DNA of 64,000 nt from Labedaea rhizosphaerae (GTDB taxonomy: Bacteria > Actinomycetota > Actinomycetes > Mycobacteriales > Pseudonocardiaceae). The notes beneath the pieces were generated by a model. The model worked only from the letters and a program-made list of their open reading frames with translations, did not search any database and was not told the DNA's origin. The stretch lies in contig NZ_SNXZ01000004.1 in the NCBI RefSeq assembly GCF_004362825.1, positions 620,001 to 684,000 on the forward strand, read 5' to 3'. Shown here piece by piece: positions 34,108 to 44,155 of the stretch (position 1 is its first letter; each line of letters begins with the position of its first letter). The position numbers were made by a program, and so were the translations under genes.

Positions 34108-34884
34108 ATGGTGCGAGTCGACGACGAGGGTCCACCAGAGGGTCCACCAGAGGATTTCGTGCAGAGCGTGGGGCGGGCTCTGCGGGTGCTCGAGGTGGTC
34201 GGTGCGGAGCCCGGTCTGCCGGTCAAGGCGATCGCCCGCCGCTGCGAGCTGAACATCTCCACGACCTACCACCTGGTGCGCACGATGGCGTACGAGGGCT
34301 ACCTGCGCCGGCTGTCGTCGGGCACGTACGTGATCGGCGACCAGGTGGCGCGGCGCTTCCACGACCTGATCGGTGCGTTCGGCCGGCCACCGGACGCCGT
34401 CGCGGTGCTGCGGTCGCTGACCGAGAGAACAGGGCTTTCGGCCTACCTCGGCTGCCTCAACGCGTCGCGGGTGACGGTCGTGTCCGTCGTCGAGGGTCCC
34501 GGTTCGCCGTACCTGGAGGACTTCGAGGCGGGGCTGGACGTCTCGCCGCACGCGACCGCGCTCGGCAAGGTGTTGCTGGCCGCGCTGCCGAGCCGGGAGC
34601 GGCGCGCTTACCTGCGGGAGAACGGGCTGCGGCCGTACACGGCGAACACGTGCACCGACCTGGGCGACCTGGAGGCGGCGCTGGCGGCGTTCGGGCCCGG
34701 CGACGTGCTGGTGGAGCACGGTGAGTTCCGCGACGACGTGGCGTGCGCGGGCACGCTGGTGCCCCGCACCGACGACACCGGCCCGGCGTGGGCCGTGGTG
34801 GTGTCGGCGCGGGGCGAGGACCTGCCGGTACACGCCCGCCAGGCCCTGCTCACCGCAGCGGGCGACCTGGCCGGCGTGCGCTAG
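34108..34884 (+). CDS. IclR-family transcription regulator
   Basis: 258 aa. HTH SVGRALRVLEVV, LPVKAIARRCELNISTTYHLVRTMAYEGYLRR; IclR ligand domain with SPHATALGKVLLAALP. The first codons encode EGPPEGPPE from a duplicated 12-bp unit. Divergent from the DUF59-amidohydrolase pair 100 bp away, which it probably controls. TTTC-N7-GAAA at about 34050-34064 is a weak operator candidate. Confidence 0.88.
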   Translation: MVRVDDEGPPEGPPEDFVQSVGRALRVLEVVGAEPGLPVKAIARRCELNISTTYHLVRTMAYEGYLRRLSSGTYVIGDQVARRFHDLIGAFGRPPDAVAVLRSLTERTGLSAYLGCLNASRVTVVSVVEGPGSPYLEDFEAGLDVSPHATALGKVLLAALPSRERRAYLRENGLRPYTANTCTDLGDLEAALAAFGPGDVLVEHGEFRDDVACAGTLVPRTDDTGPAWAVVVSARGEDLPVHARQALLTAAGDLAGVR

Positions 34885-34885
34885 G

Positions 34886-35311
34886 TCAGCTGCCGGCGAT
34901 GTTGACCAGCCAGCTGATGCCGAACTTGTCCACGCACATGCCGAACTCGTCGCCCCACATCTGCTTCTCCAGCGGCACGGCGACCTGGCCGCCGTCGGCG
35001 AGCTTGTCCCAGTAGCCCTTGAGCTCGGCGCGGTCGTCGCCGCTCAGGCTGACCGAGATGTTGTTGCCGGCCTGGATGGGCATGCCGGGCGGGGTGTCGG
35101 CCGCCATCAGCGTGAAGCCGCTCGTGGTGGTCAGCTGACCGTGCATGATCTTGTTGGCGTCGACCTTGTGTTCGGGGTCGCCGGCCTGGTCGGCGCCGAA
35201 GTCGCCGAAGGTGTTCAGATTCAGCTCGCCCCCGAACACCTCCTTGTAGAACTCCAGCGCTTCGCGGGCGGTGCCGTCGAAGTTGATGTAGGGGTTGAGC
35301 ACCGAAGCCAT
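34886..35311 (-). CDS. VOC-superfamily PhnB-like protein
   Basis: 141 aa. NPYINFDGTAREALEFYKEVFGG ... KIMHGQLTTTSGFTLMAADTP ... WGDEFGMCVDKFGISWLVNI is the PhnB/3-demethylubiquinone-methyltransferase-like glyoxalase fold, often of unknown function. ATG 35311 is preceded by GGAGG. Starts 29 bp from the divergent sirtuin gene. Confidence 0.87.
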   Translation of the reverse strand: MASVLNPYINFDGTAREALEFYKEVFGGELNLNTFGDFGADQAGDPEHKVDANKIMHGQLTTTSGFTLMAADTPPGMPIQAGNNISVSLSGDDRAELKGYWDKLADGGQVAVPLEKQMWGDEFGMCVDKFGISWLVNIAGS

Positions 35312-35340
35312 CGCATCCTCCAAGACGTAATGTGGTTGTC

Positions 35341-36213
35341 ATGCGGACCCGACCGACGCTCGGCTGGCGGCCGACCGGAGTGGTCGCCCCGACCGCGACA
35401 AGCATGGCGGAGGTCGCCGACATTGTCGCGGCGGGACGCGTGTTGGTCTTGAGCGGCGCTGGAATCTCCACCGAGTCCGGCATACCCGATTACCGCGGCG
35501 AGACGGGCACGCTGCGCAGGCACACCCCGATGACCTACGACGAGTTCGTCGGCGCCCCGGACGGCAGGCGCCGCTACTGGGCCCGCAGCCACCTCGGCTG
35601 GCGCACGATCAGCGCCGCGCAACCGAACGCGGGCCACCGCGCGGTCGCCGTGCTGGCCGCGCGCGGCTACCTGACCGGCGTGATCACCCAGAACGTCGAC
35701 GGCCTGCACCAGGCGGCCGGCACCGCGGACGTGGTCGACCTGCACGGCCGGCTCGACCGGGTGATCTGCTTGTCCTGCAAGGAAACGAGCTCCCGGGTCG
35801 AGCTGGACGACCGGTTGCGCGCGGCCAACCCCGGCTTCGACCCGGCCACCACCAGGATCAACCCGGACGGCGACGTCGACCTGCCCGAGGCGACGGTGCG
35901 CGGGTTCCAGGTCGTCGACTGCGCGGGGTGCGGCGGCGTGCTCAAGCCCGACGTCGTGTTCTTCGGCGAGAACGTGCCGCCGCCGCGGGTGCGCCGGTGC
36001 GCGGAGCTGGTCGACGCCGCCGAGGCCGTGCTGGTGCTCGGCTCGTCGCTCGCGGTGATGTCCGGGCTGCGGTTCGTGCGCCGCGCGGCGACCGACGGCA
36101 AGCCGGTGCTGATCGTCAACCGCGGCGAGACCCGTGGTGACCCGTACGCGCGGCTGCGGGTGGACCTGCCGCTCGGCGCTGCGCTCACGGAGCTGGTTCG
36201 ACTCGTCGCGTAG
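35341..36213 (+). CDS. Sir2-family NAD-dependent protein deacylase
   Basis: 290 aa from ATG 35341 (an internal ATG 35404 is also possible). [15 protein letters not shown] (NAD binding), [12 protein letters not shown] and [14 protein letters not shown] with catalytic His; zinc pairs CLSC and [13 protein letters not shown] and IVNRGET close the Rossmann fold. Removes acyl groups from lysines. Confidence 0.92.
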   Translation: MRTRPTLGWRPTGVVAPTATSMAEVADIVAAGRVLVLSGAGISTESGIPDYRGETGTLRRHTPMTYDEFVGAPDGRRRYWARSHLGWRTISAAQPNAGHRAVAVLAARGYLTGVITQNVDGLHQAAGTADVVDLHGRLDRVICLSCKETSSRVELDDRLRAANPGFDPATTRINPDGDVDLPEATVRGFQVVDCAGCGGVLKPDVVFFGENVPPPRVRRCAELVDAAEAVLVLGSSLAVMSGLRFVRRAATDGKPVLIVNRGETRGDPYARLRVDLPLGAALTELVRLVA

Positions 36214-36258
36214 CGTCTACTGTGGACACTCCGTCGGTCCGCGCCTACGCTCGGTGGC

Positions 36259-37038
36259 ATGGGCGGCTGGTGGGCGGATGGTGCGGCTTACGAACGGTAC
36301 GTCGGCCGGTGGAGCCGGCCCGTGGCCACGGCGTTCGTCCGGTGGCTGGACGTTCCCGCGGGCAGGCGCTGGCTGGACATCGGCTGCGGCACCGGCGCGC
36401 TGACCCAGACCCTGCTGGACGAGGTGGACCCGGCCGCGGTGCTCGGCGTCGACCCGTCCGAGGGCTTCCTGGAGCAGGCCCGGGCGCAGGTGACCGACCC
36501 GCGCGCGGAGTTCCGCACCGGGGACGCCCGCGCCCTGCCCGACGGCCCCTTCGACGCGGCGGTCAGCGGGCTCTCGCTCAACTTCGTGCCCTCGGCGCAG
36601 GAGGCCGTCGCCGAGCTGCACCGGGTGGTCACGCCCGGCGGCGTGGCCGCGGCATACGTCTGGGACTACCCGCACGGCTTGGAGCTGGTGCGCTACTTCT
36701 GGGACGTGGCGAAGTCCGTGGACCCGGCCGCCGCCGAGCTCGACGAAGGCACCCGGTTCCCCATCTGCGACCCCGAGGCGCTCACCGAGCTGTGGTCCGG
36801 CTTCGACGACGTCGAGGTGCGCCCGATCGAGGTGCCGACCGTCTTCGCCGACTTCGACGACTACTGGACGCCGTTCCTCGGCGGGCAGGGCCCGGCGCCG
36901 AGCTACCTGGCCACGCTGTCCGCCGCCGACCAGGACGCCATCCGCGACCTGCTGCGCTTCCGGTTGCCGTCCGGACCGGACGGGCAGATCGTGCTCAGTG
37001 CCACAGCGTTGGCCGTGCGTGGCCGGGCTAAGGTCTGA
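36259..37038 (+). CDS. class I SAM-dependent methyltransferase
   Basis: 259 aa. AdoMet motif WLDIGCGTGALTQTLL, acidic motif GVDPSEGFLEQAR, motif post-I FRTGDARALPDGPFDAAVSG, and the Methyltransf_11 helix NFVPSAQEAVAELHRVVTPGG. Substrate unknown. Precedes an aldo/keto reductase by 4 bp on the same strand. Confidence 0.87.
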   Translation: MGGWWADGAAYERYVGRWSRPVATAFVRWLDVPAGRRWLDIGCGTGALTQTLLDEVDPAAVLGVDPSEGFLEQARAQVTDPRAEFRTGDARALPDGPFDAAVSGLSLNFVPSAQEAVAELHRVVTPGGVAAAYVWDYPHGLELVRYFWDVAKSVDPAAAELDEGTRFPICDPEALTELWSGFDDVEVRPIEVPTVFADFDDYWTPFLGGQGPAPSYLATLSAADQDAIRDLLRFRLPSGPDGQIVLSATALAVRGRAKV

Positions 37039-37042
37039 CCAC

Positions 37043-38014
<972 letters not shown>

Positions 38015-38045
38015 GGCTCGGCACGACCCGCGTGTTGCTCGCCAG

Positions 38046-38528
38046 CTACGCGCCGGCCAGCGCCGCCTGACCGGCACGCACCCGGAACGGCTCGAGCTCG
38101 TCGCGTTGCTGCTGGGCGCGGGCGATCAGGTGGTCGAAGTCCACGTCGGGCAGGCGTTCGGCGAGGCCCGCGAGGTCGCGCAGCGTGCCCCAGAGCTGCT
38201 TCTTGCCGTCGATGCCCATGGTGAGGAACTCGAGCTCCTCGAACCGGCTCAGCATCGAGTAGCTGCGCAGCTTGCCGTTCAGCTTGAGCCGGCCCAGCCG
38301 CTCGCCGAGCACCGCGGCGCCCGACTTCACCGGGTTCTCCGGCACGCCGAGGCTGCGCATGATCGCGCGGAACGTCGCGACGTCCTCGGCGATGGCGGTG
38401 GCCACCTTGCCGAGCGCAGTACCGACGTCGCTGCCCTGGTTGGCCTTCGTCGACCGGCGGGCCAGCTCGCGCCAGGCTGTGCCGAGGGCGAGTTGGTCGT
38501 TGAGGTAGATGCGCAGGTAGTCGTTCAT
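38046..38528 (-). CDS. conserved helical protein of unknown function
   Basis: 160 aa, almost all helix, with DYLRIYLNDQLALGTAWRELARR, FRAIMRSLGVPENPVK and LERLGRLKLNG-like stretches recurring in actinobacterial homologues. A ferritin-like four-helix fold is possible but no metal ligand set is clear. Sits 31 bp past the aldo/keto reductase, convergent. Confidence 0.75.
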   Translation of the reverse strand: MNDYLRIYLNDQLALGTAWRELARRSTKANQGSDVGTALGKVATAIAEDVATFRAIMRSLGVPENPVKSGAAVLGERLGRLKLNGKLRSYSMLSRFEELEFLTMGIDGKKQLWGTLRDLAGLAERLPDVDFDHLIARAQQQRDELEPFRVRAGQAALAGA

Positions 38529-38588
38529 CTTGTGCGGTTACCCGCGCACCGAGGTGTGAATCCGCCGCGAGTGGGAAAACGGGGATGC

Positions 38589-39140
38589 ATGACCAACGAA
38601 GAAGAGGACGTCGTGGACTTCCTGCGACGCCAGCACGAGGAGATCCGCCAGCTGTTCACCCGCATGGAGACCGCGCGCGGCGACGATCGGACCACGACCT
38701 TCCGCGAACTCGTGCGGCTGCTGGCCGTGCACGAGACCGCGGAGGAGGAGATCGTGCACCCGGAGGTGCGGGACCTCTCCGGTGGCGCGGCGGTCGTCGA
38801 CGCCCGCATCGGCGAGGAGCACCGGGCGAAGGAGCTGCTGAGCACGCTGGATTCCATCGGCCCGGACGCCGACGGCTTCGACACGCTGCTGCTGCAACTG
38901 CGCGACGACGTGCTGGCCCACGCCGAGCACGAGGAGCGCGAGGAGTTTCCGCTGCTGCGGCAGAACCACGACGCGAAGCGCTTGCGGGCCATGGCCACGA
39001 CGGCGCGGCTCGCGGCGGCGACCGCACCGACCCGGCCGCACCCGGGCGTGGAGAGCGCGAAGGCCAACCTCCTGCTGGGCCCGCCGATGGCGATCATGGA
39101 CCGGGCCCGCGACGCGATCCGCTCGGCCCTCGGCCGCTGA
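38589..39140 (+). CDS. hemerythrin HHE-domain protein
   Basis: 183 aa. HHE ligands appear as RRQHEEIRQLF, LAVHETAEEEIVHPEV, EEHRAKELL and LAHAEHEEREEFPLL, enough for a di-iron site. Likely binds O2 or NO or takes part in redox stress. Divergent from the helical protein. Confidence 0.9.
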   Translation: MTNEEEDVVDFLRRQHEEIRQLFTRMETARGDDRTTTFRELVRLLAVHETAEEEIVHPEVRDLSGGAAVVDARIGEEHRAKELLSTLDSIGPDADGFDTLLLQLRDDVLAHAEHEEREEFPLLRQNHDAKRLRAMATTARLAAATAPTRPHPGVESAKANLLLGPPMAIMDRARDAIRSALGR

Positions 39141-39150
39141 CCCGGCGGCT

Positions 39151-39579
39151 TCAGGGGCGCGGCGCCCAGAGCTTGTCCGCGTCGCCGGCTTCGAGCCGCC
39201 CCCGGTACACGTCGATCTTGTGGTCGATCGTCGCCAGGCTCTGCTGGATCTCCTCGAGCTTGGCCAGGACGTCGAGGCGGTGCGATTCCAGCAGCTCGAG
39301 CCGTTCCTTCTCGTTGCCCGGACCCGCGGCCACCAGCTCGGCGTACCGCTTGATGCTGCGGATCGGCATGCCCGTGGCGCGCAGCTTGGTGCACACCTTG
39401 ATCCACTGCAGGTCGATGTGGCGGTACCGCCGCCGCCCGCCGCTGGTGCGGTCGACCGGGCTCACCACCAGGCCCGCGCGTTCGTAGTAGCGCAGCGTGT
39501 GCGCGCTGACGCCGGTCCGCCGGGCGGCTTCGGCGATGCTCACCCCGGACTCCGGCACAGGTTCCTTGACTTCGAGCAC
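39151..39579 (-). CDS. MerR-family transcription regulator
   Basis: 142 aa. HTH VSIAEAARRTGVSAHTLRYYERAGLV, wing GRRRYRHIDLQWI, and a coiled-coil dimerisation helix. No metal-binding Cys set, so it likely senses an organic ligand. TAGGAT lies 9-15 bp upstream of GTG 39579, a -10 that would give a nearly leaderless mRNA. Divergent from a DHA2 efflux gene whose promoter overlaps its start. Confidence 0.9.
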   Translation of the reverse strand: MLEVKEPVPESGVSIAEAARRTGVSAHTLRYYERAGLVVSPVDRTSGGRRRYRHIDLQWIKVCTKLRATGMPIRSIKRYAELVAAGPGNEKERLELLESHRLDVLAKLEEIQQSLATIDHKIDVYRGRLEAGDADKLWAPRP

Positions 39580-39596
39580 ACTCTAAATCCTACCGT
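39566..39596 (+). promoter_or_regulatory. MerR-type promoter of the DHA2 transporter
   Basis: TTGACT at 39566-39571 and TACCGT at 39591-39596 are separated by 19 bp, the long spacer used by MerR activators. The start codon at 39604 is 7 bp after the -10, so the mRNA would be leaderless. The -35 lies inside the first codons of the divergent MerR gene. Confidence 0.6.
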
Positions 39597-39603
39597 CGGA
39601 ATC

Positions 39604-41067
39604 ATGATTGTTTCGAACGACCGGCGCCGGTGGCTCGTGCTCGCCATCTGCTGCACCAGCATCTTCCTCGTCGTGCTGGACATCTCGGTGGTGAGCGTCG
39701 CCCTGCCCTCGATCGCCCGCGACCTGCACGCCACCATGTCCGGTCTGCAGTGGACGATCGATGCCTACACGGTGGTGCTCGCCGGTTTCCTGGTGCTCGC
39801 CGGGTCGGTCGCCGACCGCTACGGCAGGCGCCGCACCTTCCAGACCGGGCTCGCCGTGTTCGCGCTCGGCTCGCTGCTCTGCGGCCTCGCGCCGGGCACC
39901 GGCTGGCTGATCGCGGCCCGCACCGTGCAGGCCGTCGGCGGCACGATGCTGAACCCGGTCGCGCTCGCCATCGTCGTCACCACGTTCCCCGCGCCGGCCG
40001 AACGCGCCCGCGCGATCGGCGTGTTCGGCTCGATCAGCGGCCTGTCGCTGGCCCTCGGGCCGATCATCGGCGGCACGCTCGTCGACACCTTCGGCTGGTC
40101 GTCGGTGTTCCTGGTGAACGTGCCGATCGCGCTGGCCGCCATCGTGTGCACGGCGCTGTTCGTGCCCGAGTCGCGGGCCGCGCGACCACGCCGGTTCGAC
40201 CCCGTCGGCCAGGTCCTGGTCGCGGTGTTCATGGGCTGCCTCGTGTACGCGATCACCGAGTCGCGGGTGCTCGGCTGGACCTCGCCGGTGATCGTCGGCC
40301 TGCTGGTGCTCGCGGCGCTCGGCGTCGCCGGGCTCGTCGCCTACGAGCCCCGCCGCACGGATCCGTTGCTGGAACTGCGTTTGTTCCGCAGCGTCCCGTT
40401 CAGCGCGGCGATCGTCACCGCGATGTGCGGGCTATGCGGGTTCGGCGCGTTCCTGTTCCTGACAACGCAGTACCTGCAGGAGGTGCGTGGGATGTCCGCC
40501 GCCGCGGCCGGGCTGACCCTGTTGCCGGTTGGCGCGTTGATCGCGGTGCTGTCGCCGGTGACCGGGCGGGTCGTCGGCAGCCACGGGCCGCGGCGGCCGC
40601 TGGTGGTCAGCGGGGCTGCGCTCGCGGCGGGCGCGGCGGCCTCGCTGACGCTGACGCCGAGCACGCCTTTGCTTGCGGTGGTTGGGATCTACCTGCTGTT
40701 CGGCCTGGCCCTCGCCACGCTCAACCCGCCGGTCACCAATACCGCGGTCACCGGGATGCCCCGCTCCATGGCCGGGGTCGCCGGGTCGCTGGTCTCCAGC
40801 GGCAGGCAGACCGGCACGACGCTCGGCGTCGCCATCTCCGGCACCGTCGTCGGGTCGATGACCGACACCTCGTTCACCGAAGCCGAACACGGCGTGTGGT
40901 GGCTGTTGCTCGTCCTGGGCGTGTGCATCGTGCTGCTGGCGCTGCTCAGCACCGGGCGCCGGGCCGCCGCGACCGCCGACCGGGCGGCCGAACTGCTCCA
41001 GCAACTCGACGTGCCGCCGGTGAGTGCGACGGGAGCCGTCCCGTTGACGCAGCAGCCCGGCCGATGA
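39604..41067 (+). CDS. MFS drug transporter, DHA2 (EmrB/QacA) family
   Basis: 487 aa with about 14 helices. LDISVVSVALPSIARDL and WTIDAYTVVLAGFLVLAGSVADRYGRRR (motif A) and LGPIIGGTLVDTFGWSSVFLVNVPI (motif C) are DHA2 hallmarks. Proton-driven multidrug exporter, probably switched on by the divergent MerR protein. Confidence 0.92.
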   Translation: MIVSNDRRRWLVLAICCTSIFLVVLDISVVSVALPSIARDLHATMSGLQWTIDAYTVVLAGFLVLAGSVADRYGRRRTFQTGLAVFALGSLLCGLAPGTGWLIAARTVQAVGGTMLNPVALAIVVTTFPAPAERARAIGVFGSISGLSLALGPIIGGTLVDTFGWSSVFLVNVPIALAAIVCTALFVPESRAARPRRFDPVGQVLVAVFMGCLVYAITESRVLGWTSPVIVGLLVLAALGVAGLVAYEPRRTDPLLELRLFRSVPFSAAIVTAMCGLCGFGAFLFLTTQYLQEVRGMSAAAAGLTLLPVGALIAVLSPVTGRVVGSHGPRRPLVVSGAALAAGAAASLTLTPSTPLLAVVGIYLLFGLALATLNPPVTNTAVTGMPRSMAGVAGSLVSSGRQTGTTLGVAISGTVVGSMTDTSFTEAEHGVWWLLLVLGVCIVLLALLSTGRRAAATADRAAELLQQLDVPPVSATGAVPLTQQPGR

Positions 41068-41079
41068 CCGGAAGTGCTG

Positions 41080-41979
41080 TCACGTCTGCGCCAACTGGAA
41101 ATGCCAGACGACCAGCGCCGGAACACCAGCACTGGCGGCCCGTGCCGCTTCGGGCACCATGTCGGCCAGACACCACGGCCACAGCTCCCACGGTCCCGGC
41201 GCCCCGAACGCGCCCGTCCGATCCGCGGGCTCCGGCCGGTCGCTGGCCGGCACGCCAGGTTCCTCGCAGCGACGCACCTGCAGCCCCACGGGGAGCGCGG
41301 CACGCAGGTAGTCCCCGATCAGGTGGCGGTGGGCGCTCAGCCGCCCGGGCCGGCCGTCGGCACCGCGGACGGCGGGAATCGAGCCCAGCCCCACTCGCTC
41401 CGGGTGCATGTCGGCGATCACCAGGTGCCCGCCTGGACGCAGGACCCGGGCGAACTCCGCCATCACCGGCGCGAGCGCCGGAACGTGGGTCAGCGCCAGT
41501 GCGCACACGACCAGATCGACCTCGGCGTCGGCCACCGGGAGCCGGTGCAGATCACCGAGCAGGAACTCGCCCTGCGGCACGCGAGTCCGAGCCCGCGCGA
41601 GCATGTCGGGCGAGCCGTCCACACCGATGACCCGATGGCCACGCCCGGCCAGGAACTCGGCGTAGCGACCAGTCCCGCACGCGGCATCCAGCGCGACGCC
41701 CACAGGCAGCGAGTCCACGATCTCCTTGACCACGGGTTCGTCGATGTCGAACGCCGAATTGGGCTGGTCGTAGGTCGCCGACCACAGTCGATAGCCGGTC
41801 ACCGTGTCGACCCGGTCGACTTCCACGGCGGCGTTCGCCATCGCGTCGTCCGCGAGTACTCGGCGGATCTCCGCGATCCGGGCCTCCACGAAATCGCGGC
41901 CGAACTCGCCGGTGAACGCACGCAACAAAGCGATGCCTTCGAGCCCGAGCAGGTACGCCCGCGGGTCCTCGTAGCTCAC
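41080..41979 (-). CDS. SAM-dependent methyltransferase
   Basis: 299 aa. After a ~90-residue N-terminal helical part: ALDAACGTGRYAEFLAGRGHRVIGVDGSPDML, then LGDLHRLPVADAEVDLVVCAL and EFARVLRPGGHLVIADMHPE. Substrate unknown. First of three adjacent minus-strand methyltransferase genes of different families. Confidence 0.88.
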   Translation of the reverse strand: MSYEDPRAYLLGLEGIALLRAFTGEFGRDFVEARIAEIRRVLADDAMANAAVEVDRVDTVTGYRLWSATYDQPNSAFDIDEPVVKEIVDSLPVGVALDAACGTGRYAEFLAGRGHRVIGVDGSPDMLARARTRVPQGEFLLGDLHRLPVADAEVDLVVCALALTHVPALAPVMAEFARVLRPGGHLVIADMHPERVGLGSIPAVRGADGRPGRLSAHRHLIGDYLRAALPVGLQVRRCEEPGVPASDRPEPADRTGAFGAPGPWELWPWCLADMVPEAARAASAGVPALVVWHFQLAQT

Positions 41980-42034
41980 CCGACGGACGCTAACGACGCG
42001 CCTTCGGGTGAGCCACCGAATTGTCGGGCCGGGG

Positions 42035-42745
42035 TTAGGCCGCCAGGACGAAGAACAGGAAGCTCGGCGCGGTCGCCAGCAGGTGGTAGGCGTCCGGGAA
42101 CAGCTCGCGGGCTTCCGGCGCGGGCTGCGGTTCGCTGATCACCGAGATCCGGAAACCGGCCGCGGTGAACGCGTCGGTCATGGCGTGCAGTGGGCGGTTC
42201 CAGTTCGTCAACACGATGGTCTGACCGGTCGCGGTCGTCCATTCGCCGGTGTTCTCGTACGTCGCGAAGTAGTCGGGGCGTTGCCCGTTCATCCGCGCGA
42301 TGCAGTACTCGGCCGTCGGGTGGTTGGTCGACATGAGGAACCGGCCGCCGGGCTTGAGGACCCGGCGGATCTCCGCGAGCGTCGGGCCCCAGTCCCGCAG
42401 GTAGTGCATCGACAGGGAGGCGACGACGTCGTCGAACGAATCGTCTTCGTAGGGCAGCGGATCCGCGAGGTCGGCGACGCGCAGGTCCGCGTCGTCGCCC
42501 AGGCGCCGCCGGGCCAGTTCCAGCATTCCGGCGCTCTTGTCGAAGCCGCTCACCGTGGCGCCGCGCTCCCGCAGGGCCGCGAACAACGGGCCCGCACCGC
42601 AGCCGGCGTCGAGGATCCGCCGGCCGGCCACGTCCCCGGCGAGCGCCAGCATCGCGGGCCGCTCGTAGTAGGCGTTGTTCACACCGGTCTCGTTGTCGTC
42701 GGCGTACGCCTTGGCGAAGCTGTCGTAGTCGTTGGCCAGGGTCAC
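42035..42745 (-). CDS. SAM-dependent methyltransferase
   Basis: 236 aa. ILDAGCGAGPLFAALRERGATVSGFDKSAGML, FDDVVASLSMHYLRDW and EIRRVLKPGGRFLMSTNHP are the Methyltransf_11 motifs. Begins with MTLANDYDSFAKAYADDNET as in many small actinobacterial methyltransferases. Substrate unknown. Confidence 0.88.
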   Translation of the reverse strand: MTLANDYDSFAKAYADDNETGVNNAYYERPAMLALAGDVAGRRILDAGCGAGPLFAALRERGATVSGFDKSAGMLELARRRLGDDADLRVADLADPLPYEDDSFDDVVASLSMHYLRDWGPTLAEIRRVLKPGGRFLMSTNHPTAEYCIARMNGQRPDYFATYENTGEWTTATGQTIVLTNWNRPLHAMTDAFTAAGFRISVISEPQPAPEARELFPDAYHLLATAPSFLFFVLAA

Positions 42746-42793
42746 GTGGTCTCCTCGCAGTGGGCTCTGTTCGAAGAGACGCCCGGAACCGCA

Positions 42794-43888
42794 TCACGTT
42801 GCCGCGACGAGCCGCCACAGGGACGTCACCTCGTTGCCGCGGGCCTCGTGCAGGGGGTCGTCCGCGTCCGTGACCCGCGGGTGCCGCGGCGACGTGTCGT
42901 ACCGGTCGACCACGCGCAGGCCGGCGGCCGTCATGCGGGTGAGCAACTCGTCCCGGGTCCGCAGGCCGAGCCGCTCAGCCAGGTCGGACAACACCAGCCA
43001 CGCCTCACCGGCGGGCGTGAGGTGCGCGGTCACGCCGTCGAGGAAACGGTGCAGCACAGCGGAATCCGGGTCGTAGATGCCCAGCTCCAACGCCGACGTC
43101 GGGCGCGCGGGCAGCCACGGCGGGTTGCACACGATCAGATCCGCGCGTCCGCCGGGCCACAGGTCGGCCTCGACGACCCGCACCCGGTCGGCAAGTCCGA
43201 GCTGGTCCACGGTGGACCGCGCACACGCCACCGCGCGCGGGTTGATGTCGGTGGCCACCACCCGCGCCCCGCGCCGGGCGAGGACCGCGGCGAGCACACC
43301 GGTGCCCGTGCCGATGTCGAACGCGAGTGCGCCCGGGGCGAGCGGCGCTTGCGCGACCAGGTCGACGTATTCGGCCCGCACCGGCGCGAAGACGCCGTAA
43401 TCCGGGTGGATGCGGGCGTCCAGCGCCGGCACCTCGACCCCGTTGAGGTGCCATTGGTAGGCGCCGAGCACCCCGAGCAGTTCCGGCAACGACACGCACA
43501 CCCGCGCACCGGGCGCCCGGCCGTAGGCGTGGTCGCACGCTCGCCGCACGTCCGGCGCGCGACGCAACCGCAACGCGTGGTCGGCCTCGAGCACGACCAG
43601 CAGCCGGCCCAGCAACTCGGCTCGCTCGGCCCGCGCGGCACGCATGGCGTGGAAGTCAGCGGGGTGCTCGCGCCGGATGCGGCGGCCCAGGGCTTGCATG
43701 AGTTGCCGGGCGTTGTGGAAATCGCCGCGCCACAACAAAGCCGTGCCCGCACGGATGAGCCGGAGCGCGGCGTTCGCGGTGATGCGGTCGTCGACGACGA
43801 GCACCCGGGCGGGTGCGGGCGTGGCGTTCTCGGAGTGCCAGCGGGCGGTGCGGGGTGAGCCGTTCTCGGTCCAGTCGATGGTGGTCAT
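42794..43888 (-). CDS. N-methyltransferase with NPPW motif (PrmC/RlmG-like)
   Basis: 364 aa. AFDIGTGTGVLAAVLARRGARVVATDINPRAV binds AdoMet; LIVCNPPWLPARPTSALE is the NPPY/NPPW motif of enzymes that methylate amide or amino nitrogen in proteins, DNA or RNA. The ~180-residue N-terminal domain (helical, Arg-rich) is not one I recognise. ATG 43888 has GGAG 7 bp upstream. A 21-codon upstream ORF lies 67 bp before it on the same strand. Confidence 0.85.
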   Translation of the reverse strand: MTTIDWTENGSPRTARWHSENATPAPARVLVVDDRITANAALRLIRAGTALLWRGDFHNARQLMQALGRRIRREHPADFHAMRAARAERAELLGRLLVVLEADHALRLRRAPDVRRACDHAYGRAPGARVCVSLPELLGVLGAYQWHLNGVEVPALDARIHPDYGVFAPVRAEYVDLVAQAPLAPGALAFDIGTGTGVLAAVLARRGARVVATDINPRAVACARSTVDQLGLADRVRVVEADLWPGGRADLIVCNPPWLPARPTSALELGIYDPDSAVLHRFLDGVTAHLTPAGEAWLVLSDLAERLGLRTRDELLTRMTAAGLRVVDRYDTSPRHPRVTDADDPLHEARGNEVTSLWRLVAAT

Positions 43889-43955
43889 CAGAGTGCTCCA
43901 GCGAGACGAAGGTGCCTTGGGTCGGCAGCGCTTCGCGCAAGGAGCTACCCGCTGA

Positions 43956-44021
43956 TCAGCCGGATCCCTCCCGCGTCGAAGCGCGGGAGCGGCGATCGCC
44001 CAACACCATTCCCATGACCAT
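43956..44021 (-). CDS. 21-aa upstream ORF (leader peptide candidate)
   Basis: ATG 44021 is preceded by GGAGGG with 7 bp spacing, one of the best ribosome sites in the window. It encodes MVMGMVLGDRRSRASTREGSG and stops 67 bp before the NPPW methyltransferase. Codons 12-18 form a stem CTCCCGCG/CGCGGGAG. The layout (short ORF, hairpin in it, methyltransferase next) is that of translational attenuators; RSR matches the Arg-x-Arg stalling pattern known for macrolides. Control role is inferred. Confidence 0.55.
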   Translation of the reverse strand: MVMGMVLGDRRSRASTREGSG

Positions 44022-44155
44022 TGTTGTTCCCTCCGTCGTGCCCACCCAGTGTCACACAGGCTTGCGCGGATGAGGACCTACGGCAGCAGGACGTTGCGCT
44101 TGCCGTCCCTGTGTTCGGGCTCACCGGAGCAATCCAGGAAATGCCGTCCTAGCAG

